Assembly (NCBI GenBank): GCA_030762175.1
Contig: CM060831.1
Span: forward strand, 67,810,001 to 67,874,000
Length of the DNA stretch: 64,000 bases
Source of the DNA: Metallyticus violacea
Taxonomy: Eukaryota > Arthropoda > Insecta > Mantodea > Metallyticidae
Direction: 5' to 3'
Made by a program: the position numbers and the translations under genes. Positions 1 through 10,008 of this stretch are shown piece by piece. The notes under the pieces were generated by a model that worked only from the letters and a program-made list of their open reading frames with translations, did not search any database and was not told the origin of the DNA. Position 1 is the stretch's first letter; the number at the start of each line of letters is the position of its first letter.

Positions 1-3000
1 GCCGTGGTTCTTATTTTTGAATTGTACACTTGTAAAGTGCTGACAGGCATTTCCAAGACCCTCGCCATTGAAGTGAAGATCTTACCCTGGCTGAAAACTA
101 TCTATATCTTCTCTATATTAACCGTGAGACCCCAAATTCTAAAGAAAGAGGAAAGTTCCCTGCGGGGCGGCAGATCATACGCTCAACCAAGCTCTTGTCT
201 TATGTAAGGAATGCATTTAATGAAAAAAATAAGCGGCAAATCTGTAGAGATCTTAAAGTAATGGAATTACTTCTAGAAACGCAGAATGGATTCAGCAATT
301 TTTGTTGCTTTTCTGAATGTGGGGCGATCAAACTATGAAGTTTAAGAATAGTCAGTGGGAAGTATTTGGTTCCGAGTTAAATGAAATATAGACAAAACAT
401 TGCTGTCACCGATTCACATTAAGTAACTGTTAATGAAAACTTTGTGAATACCTTAAACACAGAAAATAATTTGAAGGAAATTTTCGATATTAAGTGAAGC
501 TAAATGACAGAACATTAATAAGTTAATACAAGATAGCGTATTTTAGATCTTTGGATAAACAAGCATGGGAGGATTCAAAGATTGTGTGAATTTTTTGGGT
601 ACTGTAAGAATTAAAAACTACAAAGGGACAATTGAAGACATATTAATGATATACGAAAATTTAAGATATAGTTTGCCATTGATATTGCATTTCGTATATT
701 TTCGCTTGAAATACTTTCTTTCTAATCTAAATGTTGTTGCTACAAACATTATAATGGAAAAAAGTCACAAGTATATTACTGGACTATAATTGGAAATTAA
801 TTGATGCGTTTTATAAACAGAAATATTTCAGCATTTTTTTTAAATGTTGAGTAAAATGAAGACTTTTTGATATATTTAATGGTAACCGAAAAATGTTATA
901 ACTATGATACGTTTTAACTTATACTTACGGTTTGGCACGCATATTTTATGCTAATAAATGTATTTTGTGAGATTTAATTTCTCACATAGTTAATAAAACA
1001 TTTAAATTATGCACATTTTGAATGTTTTCTGAGAAACTTGCAACCTAATTTCATAGAATAGCGGTAGTGATAAGGAAGTTTGGATACCATATCTATATTC
1101 ACCACGTGCTAATTGTAAAATATCACATTTTCATTATCACCAATTTCATTCAAGTGCAAAACAAAACGTTAAATTTATTAAGTGTTGTCAATAAAAGCTG
1201 GGGTATTGCGAAACATTTAATTATACGAGTTACTTCTATATTTTGAAATAGCAAGACACAAGCTAAACTCGGGAAAACATATTGTTTTCTATAGAGGGGT
1301 TGTGGTTTCAAATCTTAACCATTACAAATATAATTTTAGCAGAATATATTTAACATAGGAAGCAAAGGGATAGTTCCTAATGCCTTCCACAAGGGTGGAA
1401 ACAGTTGTTAAAGATTTCGTTGACGTTTATCTAGGTAAAGTAACTCTCCCTTTTTTTTAAATATCAAAGTTAAGTTCCCCGTTGATTTAGGAGGCATCGC
1501 AATCTTGAAAATAGTAATCCGTATACCCCCCCCCCTTACTGCTCTCTGCTCTTCAAAGCTCAAGGTCGAGGCAAACTGTTTTTTTTTATTTTTTTTTATT
1601 TCGATAACTTCGATAGAGATGAGAGACAGTCTAATTGGTAAACACATAAACAATGAGAGTGATGCATACTCTGTATGCGCAAATAAAACAAATGCAATAC
1701 ATATTTTAGAAACAAATAATGTATCAGAGCAATATAGTCCAGCTGTTTTTCAGCCACGGGTCAAATTTTTGCTCAAGTAAGGACCATCCTCATGTTATTA
1801 AAATTATATTTATTATTATGTATAAAATGGTTACTATGGAATATGAAATACAATACAATCACTAAGTCATAATTTATTAGATATATATTTGAACGAAATA
1901 CTCATCATTAATACAGAATCGAAGACACGAGGAAAAAAATTTGAAATTGCTGTAATCCCTAAACCCGTTATGAATATTCATGCTTTACCCTTATTCACCT
2001 AGGTGCTGAAGCGACCTTGCGCTGGTGTTGCTTTGGTGTTCGTAGAATGCAAACCTCGCAGTTAAGTTGGTAACGGAAACAACGTGACTAAAAGGGACTA
2101 GGAAAGGAATTTGACCTAAGTCTAGCATTTCTGTTTGTCCCTCACTACTTCTACTTAGTACGTAGTCACTAGATTTGATTCTAAGTGTATTTTTAATTTT
2201 TTTAAGGAACGTACTAAACTATTCTATTAAAAAACCAGAGTTTCTTTAACAGTTCTATAAAGTACCCTAATTGCTTCTTCTGAAAGTGATTTTAGCTTAT
2301 TTTATATTCCAGACAAACTACTCAAATAAAACGAAGCAAATCCACGAGCGCAGTGGTGAGAGACCGACTAGTTTCTTAGAGAACACTTTGTCTTTATATG
2401 ATTCCATGTGAAACCCAAAGAAAATTAGAGCACATATTAAATGTCAAACTACTTTTACATTACTACAACATATAAGAACAAACGAATTTTGTGATACACG
2501 ACACTCAGATTTAATAATTTTACACAAATATTCCTTAAATTAACGTATTTTATTACATTTGTATTTTTTTTTAAATGGAGGCTCAGATCTCAGGCCCCTT
2601 GAAATAGCAATTTGATCAATGCGTATTTTAAAGTTCATATATTGCCGAACTTAATGATTTGTAAAATATAAGTTGTTATTTTACAGTACTAGAAGAAAAA
2701 CTGTGTTATTCATATTTCAATAATTTTCCAAAAAGGTAATGAAAAATAAAACCAGGGGAAAATTTGCAAATTGTTAAGACTTCCAGAGTAAATGAATATA
2801 GAAAAGCATACCTAGAAGTAAGGTTCATGTATCTGCCTCGCACACTAATAAAGTTATCACACAGCAAGCACTCTCAAGTCAAAGTAGCACAACTGACTTC
2901 TAGCTCCATCACTCACACGCAAATTGGAACACTTTGATCCAAATATATTTTATGAAATATCTTTCCGGATTTGTCCTTCAAAATTATTCCTTTTTGCAAA

Positions 3001-3479
3001 CATAATATAAATTTATGGCACTAAAACAGAAAAAGTAATGGACTTAAAGAAAACCGGCCTTCGTATAATCCAATATCTCTTAACCCTCTTTATATTTTTT
3101 TTCAAGGCAAGGTTCCTTAGTATCCGATTTCACATGCACATTAAATGGTAACATTAAGCATGAACGTAATAATGGCGTTATTAATGTTTCATTTACTTTC
3201 ACCAATATTTGGGACTTAGAGAAAGTGTCCTATTAGAAATAATGCATTTGTATTAGTGTGTACTTTTTATATTCTTAATAAAACAAAAAAGAAGAATAAG
3301 AACAAAAATGGTGATAACTTTACTGCCCATAACAACAAAAGTAATCGAGAAACGCTACTCAGCGACTACTTTCAATGCCCCATAACTTCTCAGTTGAAAT
3401 TATAACTCTATAAGGCGTGTTAATGCTGGTATAAAATAATCATAATTTTTCAGATAGTTATAACATTATTTTATTTAAA
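1..3479. other. AT-rich sequence, no recognisable gene
   Basis: Every open frame here is under about 95 codons and none shows a domain I recognise. There are short homopolymers (a run of C near 1527-1537, runs of T near 1580-1600). The first 200 bases are somewhat richer in GC and could be an old repeat fragment, but I cannot name it. Confidence 0.5.
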
Positions 3480-3540
3480 TCAACCTGACACAGTAAAGAA
3501 GTGAATGTAAAAAAATAGCATTACTTTGTCTTTTTGAAGA

Positions 3541-3783
3541 GTGGATTTCTTACACTCTGCTAGAATAAAGCAAATACGAAATATGACAAGTGTTAAATTG
3601 GAATGGCAAAACAGAGTGACGAAGGAGCTAAAAGTTGCCGCAAAACCAGCAGACAAAGCGAATATGTGGAAGCTGGTTAAGAAAACTAAAGGAGACGTAG
3701 GTAAATGTAACAGAAAAGTAACTGGATATGTGCTTGGTCTTTGCGGCAATGTTATCCTGAGAATGCAAAAGGCCTATTTTTAA
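3541..3783 (+). other. 80-codon open frame, unrecognised
   Basis: A lysine-rich open frame (VAAKPADKANMWKLVKKTKG near its middle) stands out slightly because its base composition is less AT-rich than its flanks. I recognise no domain, signal peptide or membrane segment, and there is no neighbouring gene. It could be chance, a decayed transposon fragment or an exon. Confidence 0.12.
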
Positions 3784-4193
3784 GCACCTGGGTCACTTCC
3801 GGAAAAAGAAAACTTTATGTAACATGAATGAAGTATTGACTGAAATGCTTGTGCAAGAAATTCTCTTTCAGAAGTTGTAAACAGTACAAGTGTAGGATGA
3901 ATGACAAATGACAGTGTGGTTTTTAAGCATCATCAATGATCATTTAATTGTGGTGAACGGATGGAAATGAAGTTTTGGGAGCTGAACTACAATGATCATT
4001 AGCACCAGGTTGTACTGTAAGGCGATAATATAACGGTATTATGCAGGGAATTTTGAAATTATCGTATATTTCACAGAAGGTAGGACTGATTAGCATTATC
4101 AAGTATATCCAGAAACATCTGTTGAGATATGATGCACTCTATATAGTGAAAAGAACAAAGGTTAGTAAACATAGGTTCAAGATAATAAGATAC

Positions 4194-4195
4194 CT

Positions 4196-4270
<75 letters not shown>

Positions 4271-4354
4271 CTCTCTCTCTTTCTCTCTCTCTTTCTTTCT
4301 CTCTCTCTCTCTCTTTTCTTCTTTCCTTCCTTCTTTCCTTCTTTCTTTCTTTTT
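4194..4354. repeat. (CTTT)n / (CT)n microsatellite
   Basis: An almost pure CTTT array of about 75 bases runs on into CT-rich and CCTT variants. It lies directly upstream of a family-B SINE. Long open frames across it (poly-Leu/Ser/Phe on one strand, poly-Lys/Glu/Arg on the other) are artefacts of the repeat. Confidence 0.95.
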
Positions 4355-4411
4355 GGTATGGTCTGTATTTCCGTTCCAATCTTTGCCTTTTTATTATTGG
4401 CTGTGCTTTAT

Positions 4412-4627
4412 TCTGCAAGGTGCAGAGGTCGTTAAGGCTCGGACTTGTGAGCGGGAGGTCCGGGATTCGAGAACATCCTTCCTGACTGAGAAGGGCTGCC
4501 AGGGAGGTACCCTAAACTTAGGCCTGGAAAAAATCTTTTCATATATCATTTCATCTCATGTATCATCAGCGTCCACTGCCTGTGGTGCCTCAGTAGTGAA
4601 AACGGGCATTAAACACTTTTAAAAAAA
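4412..4627 (+). mobile_element. tRNA-derived SINE, family B, copy 1
   Basis: The head reads as a tRNA-like promoter: an A-box-like stretch (GAGGTCGTTAAGGCTCGGAC) followed by a B-box-like GGGATTCGAGAAC. The body matches the copy at 30401-30970 on the minus strand: both share CCCTAAACTTAGGCCTGG and a 3' block with GTGGTGCCTCAGTAGT. It ends in a short A run at 4619-4627. Orientation is plus. There is no coding potential; such elements depend on LINE machinery for mobility. Confidence 0.8.
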
Positions 4628-4835
4628 TTCTACACATCGAGTAACTACACCCTTTAGAGCGTGATGGATTGATACAGGAGCAGTATGACTTTTTCGATAA
4701 TTTGTCCATAATTTGGATTTTTGGCTATGGAGACACTCATGAAAGCAAGCATATCCCTCTGATATAGAGGGCTGAAGGATGACTGCGTGGCACCCACTAA
4801 GAACAGCTCTTATGTGATGTAAGCGGAGTGACTCA

Positions 4836-5225
4836 AATGGTAACGCTTGAAACCCGCCTTGGGGTTGGCCATACTGGTCTTAAGTTTCTTCGTGGATTAC
4901 CCTGGTCCCTCAGAGAGATATTTCCACTCCACAAATCCTCCGCACTCCCATTTACTTTCAATTTAATTCCATTGTTCTGTTACAGGGTAGAACGTGCCAG
5001 GCAAGTGGGGCTCTGTGTGTGCAGTGTGACGGTAACTTGCGCTTAGAAAGATTATTGTCTCGGCGTCTGATATGGACGTGGTCCTACTGCTGGGTTCAAA
5101 CTCTGCCGATGTCGGGGAAACAATTTTTAGAGAATCTTCTACTACCGTACATCACCTTCCATGGATCCCCACTGGGTCGTAGGTACAATCACCAGCCTTG
5201 AGCACGGCTGAAGTATGAAAATTTC
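4836..5225 (+). mobile_element. Interspersed repeat, family C (SINE-like), copy 1
   Basis: Blocks match repeats at 14.2 and 38.3 kb: GTGCCAGGCAAGTGGGGCTC near 4997, a block containing AACTTGCGCTTAGAAAG near 5033, and ACCAGCCTTGAGCACGGCT near 5190. In all three the order and spacing are similar. The 5' part, CGGAGTGACTCAAATGGTAACGC, resembles a tRNA A-box region, so I treat the family as tRNA-derived, with less certainty than families A and B. The small open frames in it are incidental. Confidence 0.65.
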
Positions 5226-7137
5226 TCATCCGTGCCTTCCGCAACCAAATTCAATACTACAGTGACTCCTTAAGAGGCATTTGATGGTAGTAACCCATTA
5301 TTCAATATGACATGTTTCTCAAAATGTATTAATTTGCGGAATTTCATAGGAAATTGTTTGCTAGAGTTGAACAATTTTAAAAATATGTAAAAATTTTATT
5401 CAAATATCCTATATAGCTAAGAAGAATAGTTTCTCTTATACGGGTATATTTTTCTTGCAAATTTTTTGTATTTATTTTACTTATTTGTTAAAAAGAAAAT
5501 ACACAAATATTGGAACACATACTGCTATAGTTTGGTAGCATTTCCGTACTTTATTAGCAAACATTGAAAACATTTGTATTTATTTACATGAACGCATAGC
5601 CATCTTACATTTCTGATTCACTTTAGGATTGCCTCTGAGAAAGTTTTAAAAAGGTGGAAAAACATTCGGAAACAAATGCTCGTTGATTCTTTCCTGCAGA
5701 TATAAACATGCGTTTTTTCTAATGTATCGCCGTTGTAAAACTGAAAGTCATATGCAACAACTCTTCCAGAAATTTGGAAGACCGGTTTTCTTCAACTTCT
5801 CTACTGCATACAATTACATTCGTTTGGATTACTTTTGTAATAACAAGCAACGTTTTTACCGGTATGTAAATAAAAAAAAATCTACGAACTAGTGCATACT
5901 ACAAGTACTACAAGTGAACACCACTATTGCCACTTCTCTAAAGTTGCAAAATTGGATAGAGCATTTGCATTGTGTTATTACCAAAGTTAGTACAAAGGCT
6001 GTGAAGTACACGTCAATGATCCTTTAGGTTAACGCGCTTAGATGGATAAAGTTCCTACTGTTTCATTAAATTACCCAGGTGTAATAGATCGTTCGATGCT
6101 AATGTAGTGGAACTATTGCTGCTTCTGAACAGCCTTCAGCGATGGAGAGAATTGCTTTAGTACAAAGTGGAGTGTTTATCAACTCCAGCTAATTTTGAAG
6201 ACCGCCGCAGCCACGGTCTTTGGAAGGCATTAGCTGTTCAAGATATACCCCACTGTTGTCCTTAGCATGAAGGCGTTTATAACACGTCCTTGATTGTTCT
6301 GGTGGTATTCAGCACTGGCATTAGCTGTCTTTATGGGACTATATAGGTAATTTATCATGTCAATTTATTTCTTGTACTTATCTGAGCTTTTGATGAATGG
6401 CTTTCCATAGCAGATTACCAAGTGGTACACTTGGCGAGTTTACGCAGTAATTAATAACATACGTACAAACACGAAAGATGAATGAGGGTGAAATGAGCTC
6501 CTCCCAGCTGACACTGCATATCCTACAAACCTATGTTTATCCCAGTAAAAGAAAGATTTAAGCCCTAAGAGGGGTTAGATAACCACAATATAGTGGTTGA
6601 CTGTTAATTGCTTTTTTCACGCAAGTCATGAGTAAGCAAGTATGGGAGGGGTGAATTCGGATTATGAAAATGCAGCAGGGTAGGCACACAATTCTTAGGT
6701 CTATTTCCGGCTGTGTCTTTGGTTTTTCTTAAAGTAAAACTTCTACAATTTATTGATAAGCCGTAAATTTACACTGCTCAACGCTGTGAATGTTATGAAA
6801 ATGGGAGTAGGTAATTTTGACTAATTTAGAGCCACTGAATTCGAAAATAACATTCAACATTTGTAACTTAGCTCTAGTTTTTGTATTAAGGCCTTGACGT
6901 CACCTGAAATTAGGGTGTTTTCCACTAAATATAAGTTTTCCACTGTTGGAAGCATAATCTGGCATATTCACTGTCTAGTTCTTTAGAACTAGATAAACGA
7001 AAGCGGCCATATCGCTGATGAGTATGGAAATGTTTCCATGAGAATTGTATTGTTACAATTTTATTTGGTATTCAACTTTTATGAACATGTAGAAAAAGAT
7101 TCTGGCTAGTGTTTAATAATCCTGAAACTTTCTATTA
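5226..7137. other. AT-rich sequence, nothing recognised
   Basis: No open frame above 70 codons, no repeat family I can match within the window, and no tRNA-like or TIR structure was seen. Confidence 0.5.
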
Positions 7138-7139
7138 TA

Positions 7140-7266
7140 CACAGAATGTCCCATTTATCTAGGTCACTCTAAATAACTTTTATTTCTAATGTGTCAAGTG
7201 CAAAATTGTTTCAAACAAACATTTTTATAAGTTACTTTGTGTCAGTAAGATAAATTGGACACCCTG
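7140..7266. mobile_element. Short TIR element (MITE-like, ITm type)
   Basis: The left end CACAGAATGTCCCATTTATC and the reverse complement of the right end, CAGGGTGTCCAATTTATCTT, form imperfect terminal inverted repeats. TA dinucleotides flank both sides (7138-7139 and 7267-7268), as expected for Tc1/mariner-type insertion. Only about 127 bp separate the ends, so no transposase is encoded. It could be a MITE or a deletion remnant of a larger element. Confidence 0.55.
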
Positions 7267-7760
7267 TATATGCAGAGAAATGACATTTGCTTCAAGGAAG
7301 TATTGAATAAAACCATATATAATAGAGCCATTTTTTTACACTTGGGCTGTAAGAAAGGGGACCAGGAAAAAGACAATATATGTGTGCTGTACTACGTGTT
7401 CATCCAATTCAATGCGTGGGTGAAAGAAAGCAAAAAAGAGAAGAAAAAAAGGAATTCTGCTGTTTAAAATGTCTCCAAAATTTGGAGAGAGCCTACTGAT
7501 TGTTACTCTGTATATTAAGAAAGGCATGTCCGTGAAGGAAAAAGCAACACTGATGTATCCTTATACACAGTGCAATTCAAACGGTGTCTTAAATCTTTTA
7601 TACTCTATTTGTGAATCTTAGCAGGTTAGCACACCGCAAAGTGAGAGGTCCAGGTATGCCCTACATTTTTGTGAGTTAGACAAATCTAGAATAATCTGGA
7701 AAGCCTCTGATGACTGTTGGAGGCCGATATGTTGAATATTTCTCTGTAGTACTGCTCTGT
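7267..7760. other. AT-rich sequence, nothing recognised
   Basis: Short open frames on both strands (70 codons or less) show lysine-rich or low-complexity content and no domain. The GC content rises towards 7770 as the candidate exon region is approached. Confidence 0.4.
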
Positions 7761-7907
7761 ATTACGCAGTCGCACTACGAGGCAGAGAACGCAGTAGTCG
7801 CCGCGGCTGGCCTTGGCCCTTCGGGAGCTACTGCTCTAGGAACGAAGTTAGTTATATTTTATGTAGAAGTTAGCACAAATTCCGCTAAAAAGTTACTATG
7901 AAGGTAC

Positions 7908-8171
7908 CTGTAAGCCGGCTGTGCAGAGGCCGTACCAGACGGACCAGAGGCTGTTGAGATGCGCGCGGAAACACGAGGATGACGACGAAGAGGACGATTT
8001 GCTGTGGCGATGTTTGTCATGCGCATGCGCCGAGTGCTGTTGCTGTGACTGGCCGGAGTGTTGCGATTGCGTCTGTTTGGGCTGTACAGTGGGCTGCTTT
8101 TTACTTTTGCTGCCCAGTTCGCAGCCATTATTGTTGTCGAAGGTCATCACGCTTCCGGACATAGACATGGC
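7908..8171 (-). CDS. Candidate coding exon of an unrecognised gene (partial)
   Basis: Read on the minus strand, a strong acceptor (TATTTCTGTTGCAG) opens a GC-rich frame that begins GCC ATG TCT ATG. It runs 88 codons without a stop and ends at CAG followed by GTACCT, a plausible but weak donor. The length is exactly divisible by three, giving a phase 0-0 exon. The predicted peptide starts MSMSGSVMTFDNNNGC, continues with a Lys/Gln/His-rich stretch and a run of about ten serines, and ends in a hydrophobic, Trp/Tyr-containing stretch (LNSLWSVWYGLCTAGLQ) that could be the start of a membrane segment continued in the next exon. The ATG two codons after the acceptor suggests a first coding exon behind a 5'-UTR intron. 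I do not recognise the family, and no partner exon was found. Alternative: a chance open frame in a CpG-rich regulatory stretch. The plus-strand frames here are shadows. Confidence 0.4.
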
Positions 8172-8619
8172 CTGCAACAGAAATACCAACTGGATAAATA
8201 TAAACAGCATATTTTCTATTGATCAATAAAGAAATTAAATACTTAATACTTTTTCTCCACGATTGTGCAAAAAACGCAATTGCTGTTAGTGTCTAAGCAA
8301 AGTACACTGCTATTTGATTTAAGCACCGCATTTACAATGTGCAAACTTCATTCATACAGAAATGTATTTATCTCGATCTTTCAAAATTATGTAAATATTA
8401 CAAATGAGTAACAAACGTATTATTCACATTTATCTTTTAGCCTGTATTATTCTGTAGTACTCATTGCTTACTTACATTGTTTCAAGGATCTGAATTAACT
8501 TTACTTTCCATCACTCTAATAAGCTGTGATTCAGCTGTTACACATTTCATAATGGTACTGAATTTTAGTCATATTTTTCTTTGAACGTCGCTTCATAAAT
8601 TCGCCATACATTGATTTAT

Positions 8620-8775
8620 ACCGGGAGTTTAAAAAGTGACCCATATTGCTACAAGGGGTAGGCGTGGTCAAAACTAGAATAAATGTTTCTATAATTATAT
8701 ATCCGGAAACCAATACCTGCTGAATTTGAGCCAATCTGTCTTTTGATGTCCATCTGCCCGTTACGTAGACACTAC
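8620..8775 (+). mobile_element. Possible terminal fragment of another ITm element
   Basis: The sequence starts TATACCGGGAGTTTAAAAAG, which resembles the common start of Tc1/mariner-type TIRs (TA followed by CRGGGNGTTT). No matching opposite end is visible because a trinucleotide repeat and a different transposon follow. Low certainty. Confidence 0.25.
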
Positions 8776-8829
8776 AGAAGAAGAAGAAGAAGAAGAAGAA
8801 GAAGATGATGATGATGACGACGACGACGA
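8776..8829. repeat. (AGA)n (GAT)n (GAC)n composite microsatellite
   Basis: About ten AGA units pass into four GAT units and then four GAC units. It sits exactly where the 5' TIR of the following transposon copy would be expected, so the element's end was lost or replaced here. The poly-Phe frame on the minus strand is an artefact. Confidence 0.9.
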
Positions 8830-10008
8830 TGTTCTGTAAACAGATGTGACTCACATTACGTTACTACAACAAAATGGAGCCAAGAATCATCGTTTGAACA
8901 GCGGAAAGCAATTTTGAAGTGATATTGGAAAACCGAGAATGTTCTTGAAGTTCAAAGGCAATGGAGACGTGTGTACGAACAGAACCGCCAACGCGAGTAA
9001 CAATTGCACACATCCGAGACAAAGTTGAGACTAAAGGTGCCGTATGCGATGTTCACAAGGACAGATCTGGGAGACGTCGTGCAGAAACTAGTCCCGCGTC
9101 CTCGGCTATGGTTTTGGAACATTTTGAGCACCCACCGCAGAAATCTACAAAGCAATGTGTACATGGGATTAGCAGAACCAGCGTGCGTCGTATTATTGAA
9201 ACAGGAAAGTTGCAAGTTTTCATTCCAAGATTTTTGCATACATTAAATGAAGATGACTCTGATTGGAGAGCGCAGTACTGTGAGTCGTTTCGGAACATGG
9301 TGCAAGAGGATGAGGCCTTCGTAGGGAAAGTTGTTTGGTCCGATGAGGTTATTTAAGTTGAACAGAACTATTAACGGCATAACTGTGTCTACTGGTGTGC
9401 AAATATTCCACATTTTATTTTGTAAAAGAATGTTAATTTACGTGGAATTAATGTTTGTTGTCCAATTGGACCATTCTTTTTTGAAAGAACAGTAACTGGC
9501 CAGTGTAGCTGAACGTGATACGCATACCCGTCTTACCCGCCATTCATACACTCTATGGAAATTTTACTTCCAACAGGATGGTGCACCACCACATTACCAC
9601 CGAGATATACATGCATACTTGGAAGCATGCCTGCAAGGCACTGGAAGGGACGAAGAGTTCCGATTGAGTTTCCACCGCGTTCCCCGGAACTAATTCCGTT
9701 GGATTTCTACCTATGGGGAACTCTTAAGGATGTTGTATACCGTAGAAAACTCGCTACACTGACAGCACTTCGGGAAGAAATTGAAACGACATGTGCTGCA
9801 ATCGCTGAGGACACTTTCGCAAACGTTGCTCAATCAGTAGCTCAACGTTCTCAGAAGTGTATACGCCGATGGTGGGCATTTTGAGCAAGTGATGTAACTG
9901 TAAAAGTCTAAAAGATGATTAGAGCTCATCATTTTCTGTTTCCGTGAATTCAGTTTTGTTATGTTAACACAATTGCTTCTTTGCTTGAGGTGTGCATTTT
10001 TTGGCAAC
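8830..10008 (+). mobile_element. ITm DNA transposon, family 2, copy 1 (longest copy)
   Basis: This copy shares its 5' leader (ATGTTCTGTAAACAGATGTG), coding sequence and 3' end with the shorter copies at 39.6, 48.8 and 62.1 kb. The 3' end is recognisable as GAGGTGTGCATTTTTTGGCA near 9989, the degenerate counterpart of the family TIR. The 5' TIR is absent; the copy begins beside a microsatellite. It is the only copy here that keeps most of the transposase, though the gene is broken. Confidence 0.75.
8870..9884 (+). pseudogene. Broken ITm-superfamily transposase (family 2)
   Basis: The product would be a DDE transposase that cuts and pastes its element at TA sites. Pieces in order: an N-terminal DNA-binding part (EVQRQWRRVYEQNRQ-like region; 8930-9080), a linker, KVVWSDEV near 9330 carrying the first catalytic Asp, QQDGAPPHYHRDI near 9573-9611 carrying the second, and PLDFYLWG near 9698-9721 carrying the likely third. 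The C-terminal part runs to a stop at 9882-9884. The N-terminal layout, with the short GRSGRR motif after 9060, resembles the DUF4817-type transposases of insects (family recollection, not a search). Damage seen: stops near the expected start (8890s and 8920s), an in-frame stop just after SDEVI at 9354, and a frameshift near 9630. It cannot encode a functional enzyme as it stands. Confidence 0.75.

Noticed and set aside
1505..1780. 91-codon plus frame with an overlapping 81-codon minus frame
   Set aside because: Both cross C- and T-homopolymers and show no domain.
4041..4622. 193-codon plus-strand frame and its 115-codon antisense partner
   Set aside because: Both are produced by the CTTT/CT microsatellite (poly Leu-Ser-Phe and poly Lys-Glu-Arg) and run into a SINE.
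7921..8229. 102-codon plus-strand Cys-rich frame
   Set aside because: It is the antisense shadow of the better-supported minus-strand exon with splice signals.
8531..8854. 107-codon minus-strand frame with poly-Phe
   Set aside because: Comes from the AGA/GAT/GAC repeat beside a transposon.
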